Assembly (NCBI RefSeq): GCF_002155695.1 | Contig: NZ_MUYJ01000003.1 | Location: 124,001-188,000, forward strand | Direction: 5' to 3' | DNA: 64,000 nucleotides | DNA from: Erythrobacter tepidarius | GTDB lineage: Bacteria; Pseudomonadota; Alphaproteobacteria; Sphingomonadales; Sphingomonadaceae | Part shown: positions 1-8,324 of the stretch, in pieces | How positions within the stretch are numbered: position 1 is the first letter of the stretch | Layout of the letters: the number at the start of each line of letters is the position of its first letter | Notes under the pieces: generated by a model | Seen by the model: the letters and a program-made list of their open reading frames with translations, nothing else | Database searches by the model: none | Told to the model about the DNA's origin: nothing | Translations under genes and position numbers: made by a program

Positions 1-672
1 GCCGCACGCAGCGATCTCGCCTTTGCCCAGGCACGCTTCGAACGTGTCAAGGCACTGCGCGAAAAGGGTTTTTCGACCAAGGCTGATTACGAGGCAGCCG
101 AACAGGCCGTGGTTCAGGCCCGCGAGGCGGCGCGGCGGGCAGAAGACCGCCAGCGCGAGGCCCGCGCGCGGCTCGCCACTGGCGCAGCGGTGCCCGGGGT
201 CAATCCGCAGATCGCCGCCGCTCTGGCCAGGCGCGCCAATGCCGAGCTGTCGCTGCGCCGCACCGAGGTCCGCGCGCCCGCCGCCGGCCGGATCGCGCAG
301 GCCGAGCGGCTCCAGCTGGGCCAGCAGGTCGTGCCCAATCTCCCGGTGCTCACGCTGGTGCGCGTCGGTTCGACCTACGTCGAAGCCAATTTCAAGGAGA
401 CCGATCTGGCCGACATGGCGGTTGGCCAGCGCGCCGAAGTGCGCTTCGATGCCTACCCCGACCTCGTCCTGAAGGGCCGGGTCGAAAGCATCGGCGCGGG
501 CACGGGCGCGGAGTTCTCGGTGCTGCCCGCGCAGAACGCCACCGGCAACTGGGTCAAGGTCACGCAGCGCGTGCCGGTGCGCATCGCGCTCGAGGGCCAA
601 AGCCCGCGCCCGCTGATCGCCGGGCTGTCGAGCGAGGTGACGGTGTTCACGGGCGAAGCGGCCGGGCGCTGA
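1..672 (+). CDS. HlyD/EmrA-family periplasmic adaptor subunit, 5'-truncated by the window edge
   Basis: The reading frame is open from base 1, so only the C-terminal 223 residues are present and the start lies outside the window. What remains is an Arg/Ala/Glu-rich helical hairpin (roughly residues 10-80 of the visible part), then a lipoyl-like stretch (VRAPAAGRIAQAE, LGQQVVPN) and a beta-barrel segment with the NFKETDLADM motif typical of EmrA adaptors. This family sits in the inner membrane and bridges an MFS exporter to an outer-membrane channel. The next gene starts one base after this stop and encodes the matching DHA2 exporter, which supports an EmrAB-type tripartite pump. Substrate cannot be read from the sequence. 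Confidence 0.9.
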   Translation, partial: AARSDLAFAQARFERVKALREKGFSTKADYEAAEQAVVQAREAARRAEDRQREARARLATGAAVPGVNPQIAAALARRANAELSLRRTEVRAPAAGRIAQAERLQLGQQVVPNLPVLTLVRVGSTYVEANFKETDLADMAVGQRAEVRFDAYPDLVLKGRVESIGAGTGAEFSVLPAQNATGNWVKVTQRVPVRIALEGQSPRPLIAGLSSEVTVFTGEAAGR

Positions 673-673
673 C

Positions 674-2251
674 ATGGCGAGCCGCGCCGCGCCCGTGCCC
701 GCGCCTGCGCCCGTGCCCCGGCCAGCCGATGCGGCAGAACTCGAAAGCGGCAATTATCCCTTGATGATCCTCGGGGTGATGGCGGCCTCGCTCCTCCAGA
801 TCCTCGACACCACCATCGCCAATGTCGCGCTGCCGCACATGCAGTCCTCGCTCGGCGCGACGGTCGACACCATCACCTGGGTGCTGACCAGCTACATCAT
901 CGCTTCGGCCGTGGCCCTGCCGATCACCGGCTGGCTGGCCGACCGGATCGGCGCGCGGCGGCTGTTCATCGGCTCGGTCGCGGGCTTCATCCTTGCCTCG
1001 ATGCTCTGCGGGCTGGCGCAGAATCTCGAGGAAATGGTCATCTTCCGTGCGTTTCAGGGCATCGCCGGGGCGTTCATTGCCCCGCTCAGTCAGGCTTTCA
1101 TGCTCGATGCCACCCGACCATCCCGGCACCCGCAGATCATGGCCGTGTGGGGCATGGGGATCATGATCGGCCCGATCCTCGGCCCAATCCTCGGCGGCTG
1201 GCTGACCGAAACCGCCAACTGGCGCTGGGTATTTTTCGTCAATCTGCCGGTTGGCGCCCTGTCGCTCGCCGCGCTGATCGCTTTCCTTCCGCACCGGCCG
1301 CAGCGCGCGCGGCGGTTCGATATCGCTGGTTTCGTCCTGTTGGCGCTGGCGCTGACCGCTTTCCAGCTTCTGCTCGATCGTGGGCAGCAGCAGGACTGGC
1401 TCGCCTCGACCGAGATCTGGGTCTATCTGCTGATCATGCTTTCGGCGACCTGGATGGTGGTGATCCACTTCGCCACCGCCACGGCCCCGATGTTCGACCG
1501 CGCGCTGTTCGCCGATCGCAATTTCGCCATCGCGCTGGGCTTCATGGTCGTTATCGGCATCGTCATGTTTGCGGTGATGGCGCTGCTGCCGCCGATGCTG
1601 CAGAACCTGTTCGGCTACGGCGTGATCGACACCGGCATCGTGCTGATGCCGCGCGGTGTGGGGATCCTGATCTCGATGCAGCTGTCCGGCGTGCTGATGC
1701 GGCGCGGGTTCGATGCAAGGCCGGTGGTGGCGGGCGGCTTTGTGATCTGCGCCCTATCGCTGTGGCAAATGGCGCACTGGTCGCTCGATGTGGACGCGCT
1801 GCACGTTATCGTCAGCGGCCTGCTGCAAGGCCTCGGCATGGGGCTGGTGTTCATCCCCTTGCAGGTCAGCGCCTTTGCCACGCTCTCCCCGCGTCTGCGC
1901 ACCGACGGATCGAGCCTGCTCAACCTGTTCCGCTCGCTGGGGGCATCAGCCGGGATCGCCTGGATGACGGTGCTGCTCGCGCGCAACATCCAGACCAGCC
2001 ACGAGGAGCTGGGCAGCAATATCACTGCCGCGACCGGCATCATCGTCGATTTTTCCACCAGCGACCGCTTTCAGGTCTTGGGCGATGGCGCGATGGCGCT
2101 GATCGATGCCAAGGTGAACCGGCAGGCGGCAATGATCGCCTATGTCGACGATTTCTGGCTGATGATGTGGATCACGCTCGCCGCGGCACCGCTGGCGCTG
2201 CTGATGCGCCGCAACGCGGCGCCTGCCGGGCCGGTGGCGCTGTCGGAATAG
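674..2251 (+). CDS. DHA2-family MFS multidrug exporter (EmrB/QacA type)
   Basis: The 525-residue protein has the length and about 14 hydrophobic segments expected of DHA2 drug:H+ antiporters. After a Pro/Ala-rich cytosolic N-terminus comes TM1 with the family signature LDTTIANVALPHM, then the loop 2-3 motif GWLADRIGARR and the antiporter motif C region (GIMIGPILGPILGGWL). It lies one base behind the EmrA-like adaptor gene, so the two are almost certainly co-transcribed and work as one inner-membrane/periplasm efflux system. The start ATG at 674 directly follows the adaptor stop. Its stop is only three bases from the stop of the converging methyltransferase gene, leaving no room for an ordinary terminator. 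Confidence 0.93.
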   Translation: MASRAAPVPAPAPVPRPADAAELESGNYPLMILGVMAASLLQILDTTIANVALPHMQSSLGATVDTITWVLTSYIIASAVALPITGWLADRIGARRLFIGSVAGFILASMLCGLAQNLEEMVIFRAFQGIAGAFIAPLSQAFMLDATRPSRHPQIMAVWGMGIMIGPILGPILGGWLTETANWRWVFFVNLPVGALSLAALIAFLPHRPQRARRFDIAGFVLLALALTAFQLLLDRGQQQDWLASTEIWVYLLIMLSATWMVVIHFATATAPMFDRALFADRNFAIALGFMVVIGIVMFAVMALLPPMLQNLFGYGVIDTGIVLMPRGVGILISMQLSGVLMRRGFDARPVVAGGFVICALSLWQMAHWSLDVDALHVIVSGLLQGLGMGLVFIPLQVSAFATLSPRLRTDGSSLLNLFRSLGASAGIAWMTVLLARNIQTSHEELGSNITAATGIIVDFSTSDRFQVLGDGAMALIDAKVNRQAAMIAYVDDFWLMMWITLAAAPLALLMRRNAAPAGPVALSE

Positions 2252-2254
2252 GCT

Positions 2255-2752
2255 TTACCAGTAGTCCTGCATGATCGCGCCGGCCCAGTCGGGCTCGCGC
2301 AGGTTGCCGCGCGGGGCAAAGCCGCGCATCACCGGCTTGATGTCGAGCACCGGCGTGCCATCGACAGCATCGAGCCCGCGCACCCGCAGCTGCGTCCCCT
2401 CGACCGCAACCACCTCGCAGCTGGTTAGGCCGAGCCGGTTGGGGCGGTTCTTGCCGCGCTGCGCAAAGATCCCGACCAGCGGCCAGTCTTGGCGCCCGCG
2501 CGGGCGGCGCGCACCGGTCTCGATCTTGTCGTCGGACACGCGGTCGAAAAGGAAGATCACCTCGACATGGCTGAAGCCATCAAGCCCAGCGAGCGCCTCG
2601 GGCCCGAAGCGCTCGGCGTCGAGTGCGATCACCGCCTCGACGGCGCCCCAGTTGTCGTCGATCACTTCGGCACGGCCGCCTCTGACATGGCCGATCGGAT
2701 GCAGCGTGATCGCTCCGAGGCGCTCAGCGGAAGAAGCACTGGGTTCCGGCAT
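2255..2752 (-). CDS. TrmO/TsaA-like SAM-dependent methyltransferase (tRNA N6-threonylcarbamoyladenosine methylase family)
   Basis: This is a 165-residue protein of the TsaA/TrmO (YaeB) beta-barrel family. It shows the expected order: an N-terminal PIGHVRGG strand, a FSHVEVIFLFDRV segment, the GIFAQRGKNRPNRLGL substrate/SAM motif and the DGTPVLDIKPV motif. Characterised members methylate t6A37 in tRNA-Thr. Members this short lack the C-terminal domain of E. coli TrmO, so activity on tRNA is inferred. I chose the ATG at 2752 because conserved sequence begins about 10 residues later and GGTGGA lies upstream; a longer open frame to 2944 has no family similarity. The start overlaps the end of the upstream lipoprotein gene by 29 bases. 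Confidence 0.82.
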   Translation of the reverse strand: MPEPSASSAERLGAITLHPIGHVRGGRAEVIDDNWGAVEAVIALDAERFGPEALAGLDGFSHVEVIFLFDRVSDDKIETGARRPRGRQDWPLVGIFAQRGKNRPNRLGLTSCEVVAVEGTQLRVRGLDAVDGTPVLDIKPVMRGFAPRGNLREPDWAGAIMQDYW

Positions 2753-3290
2753 AGAGCATTTCCACCTTGTCGCCCGCGATGAAGCCGCCGATGCGTCCGC
2801 CGAGCGCGAATTCCTCGCCCAGCGTGCTGCCCTCGACCGGGGCAAAGCCGGGCGCGGCCTCGGCCACGCCGCGCGCTGACCCGACCTGCACCGCGCCCGC
2901 CAGCCGCACCGTCCCGCGCCCGGGTGTGTCACCATCCTGCGCAAGGTGCCAGTTCCAGCCGACCAGACGGTCGTTCTGGAAATGCACCGTCAACCCGCCG
3001 GGAAAATCGGTGAAGGTCACCGGCCCGGCCCCGCATTCGGGGTTGGAGCCGCTGCGCAGCGCCGCGCCCAGCGCCTTGGCGAGCGCGGTTTCGACCTCTT
3101 TCTGCCCTGCCGCGAAATAGAACGCCTCAGGCCCGGCGACGAGCCCTTCGGGCCGCAGTTCTACGGCATCGGCCGCCACCTCGCCCGCAGGCATGCCGCC
3201 CTGCTCGCGCTCGGCCGGACTTGGCACCTCGCCGCCGTCGCAACCGGCCAGCACCAGCACACCGGCCAGCGCGAGGACAATCCGGCGCAT
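2724..3290 (-). CDS. putative lipoprotein of unknown function
   Basis: The 188-residue protein starts with a short basic n-region, a hydrophobic core and the lipobox LAGC, making Cys17 the likely lipidated residue. The mature part has no motif I recognise. It contains a GxxVTFTDFPGG-type stretch and two further cysteines (one in NPECG, one in TQCFFR) that could form a disulfide in the periplasm. It begins five bases after the asd stop, so it should be co-transcribed with asd, and it overlaps the TrmO-like gene downstream. The longer open frame back to 3461 lies inside asd and is not used. Function is unknown; the call as a lipoprotein rests only on the signal. Confidence 0.75.
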   Translation of the reverse strand: MRRIVLALAGVLVLAGCDGGEVPSPAEREQGGMPAGEVAADAVELRPEGLVAGPEAFYFAAGQKEVETALAKALGAALRSGSNPECGAGPVTFTDFPGGLTVHFQNDRLVGWNWHLAQDGDTPGRGTVRLAGAVQVGSARGVAEAAPGFAPVEGSTLGEEFALGGRIGGFIAGDKVEMLYAGTQCFFR

Positions 3291-3295
3291 CGGCC

Positions 3296-4321
3296 TCAGC
3301 CCTTGCGCAGGTGACGGCGGCCGAGCAGTTCGGCGATCTGCACCGCGTTGAGCGCCGCCCCCTTCCTCAGGTTGTCCGACACCACCCACATCGTCAGCCC
3401 GTTCTCCACCGTCGGGTCCTCGCGCACGCGGCTGACGAAGGTCGCCGCATCGCCGACGCATTCGACGGGCGTGATGTAACCTCCGTCCTCGCGCTTATCG
3501 ACCAGCATCACGCCGGGCGCCTCGCGCAGGATGTCCATCGCTTGGCTTGCGCTGATCTCGTTCTCGAACTCGATATTGACCGCTTCGGAATGGCCGACGA
3601 ACACCGGCACACGCACGCAGGTCGCGGTCAGTTTGATCTTCGGATCGAGGATCTTCTTGGTCTCGACCACCATCTTCCATTCTTCCTTGGTCGAACCATC
3701 GTCGAGGAAGACATCGATATGCGGAATGACGTTGAAGGCGATCTGCTTGGTGAACTTCTTGGGTTCGACCGGATCGCCGACAAAGATCGCCCGGCTTTGC
3801 GCGAACAGCTCGTCCATGCCCGCCTTGCCGGCGCCGGAGGTCGACTGGTAGGTGCTCACCACCACGCGCTTGATCCTCGCCGCGTCGTGGAGCGGCTTCA
3901 ATGCCACCACCAGCTGCGCGGTCGAACAGTTGGGATTGGCGATGAGGTTGCGCGCGGTGTAGCCGTCGATCGCATCGGGGTTTACCTCCGGCACGATCAG
4001 CGGCACATCCGGATCCATGCGGTAGAGCGAGGAATTGTCGATCACCACGCAGCCCGCAGCCGCCGCCTTGGGGGCATATTCCTTGGCCGGGCCCGAGCCG
4101 GCCGCAAACAGGGCAATATCCCAGCCGGCAAAATCGAAATGCTCGATATTCTTGCACTTGAGCATCCTGCCGGTATCGCCGAATTCGATTTCGGTGCCGG
4201 TCGAACGTGGCGAAGCGACCGCTGCCACCTCGTCGCACGGAAATTCGCGCTCAGCCAGAACCTGCATCATCTCGCGCCCGACATTGCCGGTCGCGCCGAC
4301 CACTGCCACCCGGTAACCCAC
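3296..4321 (-). CDS. asd: aspartate-semialdehyde dehydrogenase
   Basis: Asd reduces aspartyl phosphate to aspartate semialdehyde with NADPH, the branch point to lysine/diaminopimelate, threonine and methionine. The 341-residue protein starts with the Rossmann motif GATGNVG. It carries the catalytic cysteine in NPNCSTAQ (Cys132 from the start chosen) and the catalytic histidine in FVGHSEAV (His244). I chose the GTG at 4321 rather than the more upstream in-frame start at 4378, because AGGAG sits about eight bases before it and homology begins there. It is the first gene of a run with the lipoprotein and TrmO-like genes. Annotation of the family is secure. Confidence 0.96.
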   Translation of the reverse strand: MGYRVAVVGATGNVGREMMQVLAEREFPCDEVAAVASPRSTGTEIEFGDTGRMLKCKNIEHFDFAGWDIALFAAGSGPAKEYAPKAAAAGCVVIDNSSLYRMDPDVPLIVPEVNPDAIDGYTARNLIANPNCSTAQLVVALKPLHDAARIKRVVVSTYQSTSGAGKAGMDELFAQSRAIFVGDPVEPKKFTKQIAFNVIPHIDVFLDDGSTKEEWKMVVETKKILDPKIKLTATCVRVPVFVGHSEAVNIEFENEISASQAMDILREAPGVMLVDKREDGGYITPVECVGDAATFVSRVREDPTVENGLTMWVVSDNLRKGAALNAVQIAELLGRRHLRKG

Positions 4322-4417
4322 TTGGCCTTCTCCTACGATTTCGCACGCGCGAAATAGCGTGCGCTGACGGGAGCGCAACCGCTAAGCGGTCATCGCAGAC
4401 CTATTCCGCCCACCCGG

Positions 4418-6655
4418 CTACTGCGGAGGCGTCACCCCGTGGCGCTCGAGGAAGCGGAAAATGCTGTTCCACAAATGCGGGCCGATCTTCGGTCCGGACA
4501 CCCGGTGGGTATAGCCGGGGTAGAGCATCATCTCGAACGGCAGGTTGTTTTCCTGGAGCACCGAGATCAGTTCGGAGGAATTCTCGAACACCACGTTGTC
4601 GTCGGCCATGCCGTGGATCAGCAGCAGCGGATCGGCGATCTTCGTCGCATCGGGAATGGCGCTCGCCTTGGCATAGGCATCCGGCAGCGCGCGCGGATCG
4701 CCCATGTAGCGCTCGGTATAGTGGGTGTCGTAAAGCTCCCAGCGCGTCACTGGCGCGCCCGAAATGCCCGCCGCATAGAGCCCCGGATCGGCTTCGAGCA
4801 TCTTCAAGGTCATGTAGCCGCCATAGGACCAGCCATAGATGGCGATCTTGTCGGGATCGACGAAATCGAGGCTCTTCAGGAACAGCGCCCCGGCCTTTTG
4901 GTCGCGCACCTCGGCTCCGCCCATCGCGCGGTAGAGCGGCTGTTCGAAATCGACCCCGCGATTGGCCGAGCCGCGATTGTCGAGCTGGAAAAAGATATAG
5001 CCCTTGTCGACGATCGCCTGCGCCAGCGCCCCGCCCCAGCCCTTGGTCACCATCTGCGGGCCGGGGCCGCCATAGTGCTGGAAGAACACGGGATAGCGCT
5101 TGCCCGGCTTCATATCGGGCCTCAGCATCATCCAGTGAAGCGGCGTCCCGTCCTCGGCGGGGATGGTGCCAAATTCGGGCGTCGCATGGCTGGCGAGGAA
5201 GGGCGCATAGGGATGCTCGCCCTCGATCCGGTTTTCCTCGATCCACGCAACCGGCTTGCCATCGGGCGTGGCGAGATAGGACTGCGGCGGCTGGTTCGGG
5301 CTGGAGCGGGTGACATAGAGCAGCCGTCCCTTGCCATCCATGCTCGCAGAATTGGTGAAGGCGGGATCGGTGAGCAGTTCAGGTTCCCCCGTCCCGTCAA
5401 GCCGCGCGCGATAGATCTGCTGGGTCAACACGCCCTGGGTCGCCTGATAGGTGAAGGTCCCCGCCTCCTCGTCCACGCCGACCAGCGCGGTGGTGGGCGA
5501 GGTGCCGCTGGTGAGCTGCTGCCAGGCCCCCCCGGCATAGCGGTAGAAATGTCCGAACCCGTCGCGCTCGGACCACCACAGCAGGCTGCCGTCCTTGAGA
5601 AAGCGGTAATTGTCCGACAGGTTCACCCAGTAATCGGGCCGCGCCGCGCGCTCGGTGAACCAGATCGTGCTCGCGCCCGTGGCCGGATCGACCCTGAGCA
5701 CATCAATCTTCGTCTGCGCGCGGTCCTGCCGCTGGACATAGATCGCGCTGCCGTCAGGCGCCCAGTCGACGCGGGCGACATAGATGTCGATGTTCGGACC
5801 CAGATCGATCTTCACGCTGTTCGCGCCGTCCGGATCCATCACATAAAGCTCGACCACCGCATTGTCGGTGCCCGCGGCAGGATAGCGCTGGTCGAACACC
5901 TTGGTGCCCTTGGCGCCGATCGCCGCGCGGGTGACGATGCCGACGCTGGCTTCATCGGTGCGCTGGACGACGATGCGCTTGTCGTCGGGCGACCACCAGT
6001 AGCCCTGGAGCCGCGCCATTTCCTCCTGCGCGACGAATTCCGCCTCGCCCCAACGGATCGTCTCGGCCTCGCCCGCCGGGGTGATCGGCCGAAGCCCAGC
6101 CCCAACCGGGCCGACCCACAGCCGCCGGTCGCGCACGAAGGAGACATAGCCACCCTTGCTCGACAGCTTGGGGTTGAGTTCGCTACCCTCGGTGTCGGTC
6201 AGGCGGGTGATGGTGCCATCGAGCCGCGCGAGGTAGAGATCGCCGTCGAGCGGCACCAGCACGCCTGCCCCGTCGCTCGCCCATTGATAGGTGATGATGC
6301 CCTTGAGGCTGCCGACCCGCGCGCGCTCGCGCTGCATCTTCTCGTCTTCGGACAGTTCGCGGCCCGATCCCAGCGCCAGCGAATCCACCAGCATCCGCCA
6401 TTCGCGGGTCTCGATGTCGTAGCCCCACAGGTCGTAGCGGTCGCGATCATCGGCGCGGTTGCGCAGCAAGGTGAGATAGCGGCCATCGGGCGAAAGCTTG
6501 GCCTGCCGCGGTGCGGGACCGTCGAGACCGGGCGAGGCGAAGACACGCTCGAAGGTGAGCGCCGGAGATTCAACCGCCATGGCGTCCTCTGCCAAGGCCG
6601 GAGCGGTCAGACAGGTCGAAAGCGTCAGGGCAACCGCAGCAAGAAAAGAACGCAT
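4418..6655 (-). CDS. secreted S9-family prolyl oligopeptidase (dipeptidyl peptidase IV-like)
   Basis: The 745-residue protein has a Sec signal peptide (cleavage probably after APALA, near residue 22). An N-terminal beta-propeller of about 450 residues follows, then an alpha/beta-hydrolase domain. The catalytic triad can be placed: Ser610 in GWSYGGY, Asp686 in MADDNVV and His717 in YTHRV, the same spacing as DPP-IV enzymes. An EE pair in the propeller (AQEEMARLQGYWW) matches the N-terminus-binding glutamates of DPP-IV, so release of X-Pro or similar dipeptides from peptide N-termini in the periplasm is likely. Start is supported by GAGGTGAG upstream. It is transcribed alone, between rplS and asd. 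Confidence 0.92.
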   Translation of the reverse strand: MRSFLAAVALTLSTCLTAPALAEDAMAVESPALTFERVFASPGLDGPAPRQAKLSPDGRYLTLLRNRADDRDRYDLWGYDIETREWRMLVDSLALGSGRELSEDEKMQRERARVGSLKGIITYQWASDGAGVLVPLDGDLYLARLDGTITRLTDTEGSELNPKLSSKGGYVSFVRDRRLWVGPVGAGLRPITPAGEAETIRWGEAEFVAQEEMARLQGYWWSPDDKRIVVQRTDEASVGIVTRAAIGAKGTKVFDQRYPAAGTDNAVVELYVMDPDGANSVKIDLGPNIDIYVARVDWAPDGSAIYVQRQDRAQTKIDVLRVDPATGASTIWFTERAARPDYWVNLSDNYRFLKDGSLLWWSERDGFGHFYRYAGGAWQQLTSGTSPTTALVGVDEEAGTFTYQATQGVLTQQIYRARLDGTGEPELLTDPAFTNSASMDGKGRLLYVTRSSPNQPPQSYLATPDGKPVAWIEENRIEGEHPYAPFLASHATPEFGTIPAEDGTPLHWMMLRPDMKPGKRYPVFFQHYGGPGPQMVTKGWGGALAQAIVDKGYIFFQLDNRGSANRGVDFEQPLYRAMGGAEVRDQKAGALFLKSLDFVDPDKIAIYGWSYGGYMTLKMLEADPGLYAAGISGAPVTRWELYDTHYTERYMGDPRALPDAYAKASAIPDATKIADPLLLIHGMADDNVVFENSSELISVLQENNLPFEMMLYPGYTHRVSGPKIGPHLWNSIFRFLERHGVTPPQ

Positions 6656-6725
6656 CCAAAGCTCACCTCGTCATTGCAAGCCGCCGGCGGGGCGGCGCAT
6701 TTTTGCTCCTCGCAATCACGTTGAG

Positions 6726-6770
6726 CAATGGCAAGGGGGGCAATGGCAAGGGGGGCAATGGCAAGGGGGC
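6726..6770. repeat. three tandem copies of a 15-bp G-run unit
   Basis: The unit CAATGGCAAGGGGGG occurs at 6726-6740, 6741-6755 and 6756-6770; the last base of copy three is C. It lies between the rplS terminator and the start of the S9 peptidase gene, so it falls in the probable 5' leader or promoter of the peptidase. The three G-runs on the plus strand, with GGGCGG shortly after, could permit a G-quadruplex. No protein reading of it is convincing. Confidence 0.9.
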
Positions 6771-6775
6771 GCAAA

Positions 6776-6807
6776 GCAAAAGGGCGGCCCCTGCAAGAGC
6801 CGCCCTT
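6776..6807 (-). terminator. rho-independent terminator of the rplS operon
   Basis: On the minus strand a nine-base stem AAGGGCGGC / GCCGCCCTT closes a ten-base loop and is followed by TTTT. It lies 22 bases after the rplS stop codon and would end the ffh/rpsP-to-rplS transcript before the S9 peptidase gene. Confidence 0.8.
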
Positions 6808-6829
6808 CACAAATTGCTGCCGATGAGCC

Positions 6830-7198
6830 TTACGCCTTGGGCGCGGTGGCCTTGCGCTCGGCGATCCGCGCGCTCTTGCCGGTGCGGCCGCGCAGGTAAT
6901 AGAGCTTGGCCCGGCGCACGACCCCGCGACGGACCACGGTGATGCTCTCGATAATCGGCGAGTAGAGCGGGAAGACGCGCTCGACACCTTCGCCGAAGCT
7001 GATCTTGCGTACGGTGAAGTTGCTGCCCATGCCGCGGTTCGACCGGGCGATCACGACGCCTTCGTAGTTCTGAATGCGCTCGCGGTTGCCTTCCTTCACC
7101 TTCACCCCGACGCGAACGGTGTCGCCCGCGCGGAATTCGGGGATATCCTTGCCGGACTTGGCGATTTCTTCGGCTTCAATCTGCTGGATCAGGTTCAC
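6830..7198 (-). CDS. rplS: 50S ribosomal protein L19
   Basis: L19 sits at the 30S-50S interface. The 122-residue protein matches the family through [27 protein letters not shown] and the C-terminal [18 protein letters not shown], with a short Ala/Lys tail. The start codon is GTG at 7198, and its first bases overlap the trmD stop in a GTGA four-base overlap, so translation is probably coupled to trmD. It is the last gene of the translation cluster and is followed by a clear hairpin terminator. Confidence 0.97.
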   Translation of the reverse strand: MNLIQQIEAEEIAKSGKDIPEFRAGDTVRVGVKVKEGNRERIQNYEGVVIARSNRGMGSNFTVRKISFGEGVERVFPLYSPIIESITVVRRGVVRRAKLYYLRGRTGKSARIAERKATAPKA

Positions 7199-7938
7199 TG
7201 GCCAGATTCCTTCGTTTTGCGCCGCGCGTCAGAGGCAGACTGGACCCGAGCGCCCTCGTGGCGCTCCCACAAGTCCGGCCTGCGTGACCGTGTGTCATCT
7301 TCGCTCCTTGCCTTGCGCCAAGCAGCGATCTTCGCATGATCCCCCGATCGCAGCACTTCGGGGATCTTGCGCCCTTCCCATTCGTAAGGTCGGGTGTATT
7401 GCGGATATTCGAGAAGGCCGTTTTCGAAAGACTCCTCGGCGCCGCTCAAGGCCGCGCCCATTACGCCGGGAAGCAGCCGAATGCAAGCGTCAAGGATGGT
7501 GAGCGCAGCCAGTTCGCCCCCGGAGAGCACGACGTCGGCGAGGGAGACCTGCTCGATCTGGGGCCGGGCTTCGAACAGGCGCTCGTCGAACCCTTCGAAC
7601 CGTCCGCACAGGATGATCACGCCTGGGCCAGCAGCCAGCTCGCGGATGCGGGCCTGGGTGATGGGTCTGCCCCGCGGAGTCATGGCGAGGATGGGACGTC
7701 CCGCGGCCGGAGCGCTGTCGAGCGCCCGTGCCAGCACATCGCACTTCAAGACCATCCCTGCCCCGCCGCCCGCTGGCGTATCATCGACGGTGCGGTGCTT
7801 GTCGGTGGCAAAGTCGCGGATCTGCACCGTCTCGCAGGCCCACTTGCCCTCGGCCAGCGCGCGCCCTGCAAGCGAGTGCCCGAGCGGCCCGGGGAACATC
7901 TCCGGGTAAAGCGTGAGGATGGTGGCCACGAAGCTCAT
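7195..7938 (-). CDS. trmD: tRNA (guanine-37-N1)-methyltransferase
   Basis: TrmD makes m1G37 in tRNAs reading CNN codons and prevents +1 frameshifting. The 247-residue protein begins [17 protein letters not shown], as the family does. It has GGGAGMVLK and the trefoil-knot SAM site around [13 protein letters not shown] and [10 protein letters not shown] prefer the ATG at 7938 to a GTG at 7965 because the family N-terminus starts there. The gene overlaps rplS by four bases. At its 5' end the ATG overlaps the stop of a doubtful small ORF (ATGA). In most bacteria trmD directly follows rimM; here about 1.6 kb separates them. Confidence 0.96.
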   Translation of the reverse strand: MSFVATILTLYPEMFPGPLGHSLAGRALAEGKWACETVQIRDFATDKHRTVDDTPAGGGAGMVLKCDVLARALDSAPAAGRPILAMTPRGRPITQARIRELAAGPGVIILCGRFEGFDERLFEARPQIEQVSLADVVLSGGELAALTILDACIRLLPGVMGAALSGAEESFENGLLEYPQYTRPYEWEGRKIPEVLRSGDHAKIAAWRKARSEDDTRSRRPDLWERHEGARVQSASDARRKTKESGQ

Positions 7939-8324
7939 CGCCAGATCGCCGCCTGCCTTGCCCACCGATCCGCTGCCAGCGCGAACACGTCGGGCCGCGC
8001 CTCATCCCCGTGGCTCTCGGGACGCGTCGGCCTCTCGTTGGCGGCAACAGGATCGCGTGCGGAAAATAGCCTGCCCTGCCTCTTGCGCGCTTGCGCGACG
8101 ACGCCCGTGTCGGGCGCAGCGACCACGCAGCCGCCACGGCTGAATCGATGCGCAGAGCGTGCCCGAACGGCAGCCCCACCGCCGACCCGCGCCAGCCGGA
8201 CGCGCGCATCCTCACCGGGTCCGTGAAACGGCGCGCGGGCGCGCATGCCGGCCCCGTCGAGCCTCGCCTGGGTATCGAGCGGAGCCAATGCGGCCTCAAC
8301 CACGGCGAAGCGAAGCTTGATCAT
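7935..8324 (-). CDS. doubtful small ORF between the TIGR04222 gene and trmD
   Basis: An open frame of 129 residues starts at ATG 8324 (GGCAGGC upstream) or GTG 8333 and ends in an ATGA overlap with trmD. The N-terminal part ([15 protein letters not shown]) looks protein-like, and third codon positions are mostly G or C. The rest is rich in Arg and Ala, with no motif or domain I recognise. Supporting it is the position: it fills an otherwise unexplained gap and shows the four-base overlap seen at many real junctions here. Against it are the composition and the lack of any family match by eye. It may be a degraded gene or leader DNA. Confidence 0.3.
   Translation of the reverse strand: MIKLRFAVVEAALAPLDTQARLDGAGMRARAPFHGPGEDARVRLARVGGGAAVRARSAHRFSRGGCVVAAPDTGVVAQARKRQGRLFSARDPVAANERPTRPESHGDEARPDVFALAADRWARQAAIWR

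Noticed and set aside
4439..6724. Very long open frame (over 700 codons) opposite the S9 peptidase gene
   Set aside because: It is antisense to a gene with an intact catalytic triad. Such mirror frames are expected in GC-rich coding DNA and this one has no domain or ribosome site.
6726..6770. CRISPR-like array
   Set aside because: Units are only 15 bp, contiguous and without spacers; no cas genes in the window.
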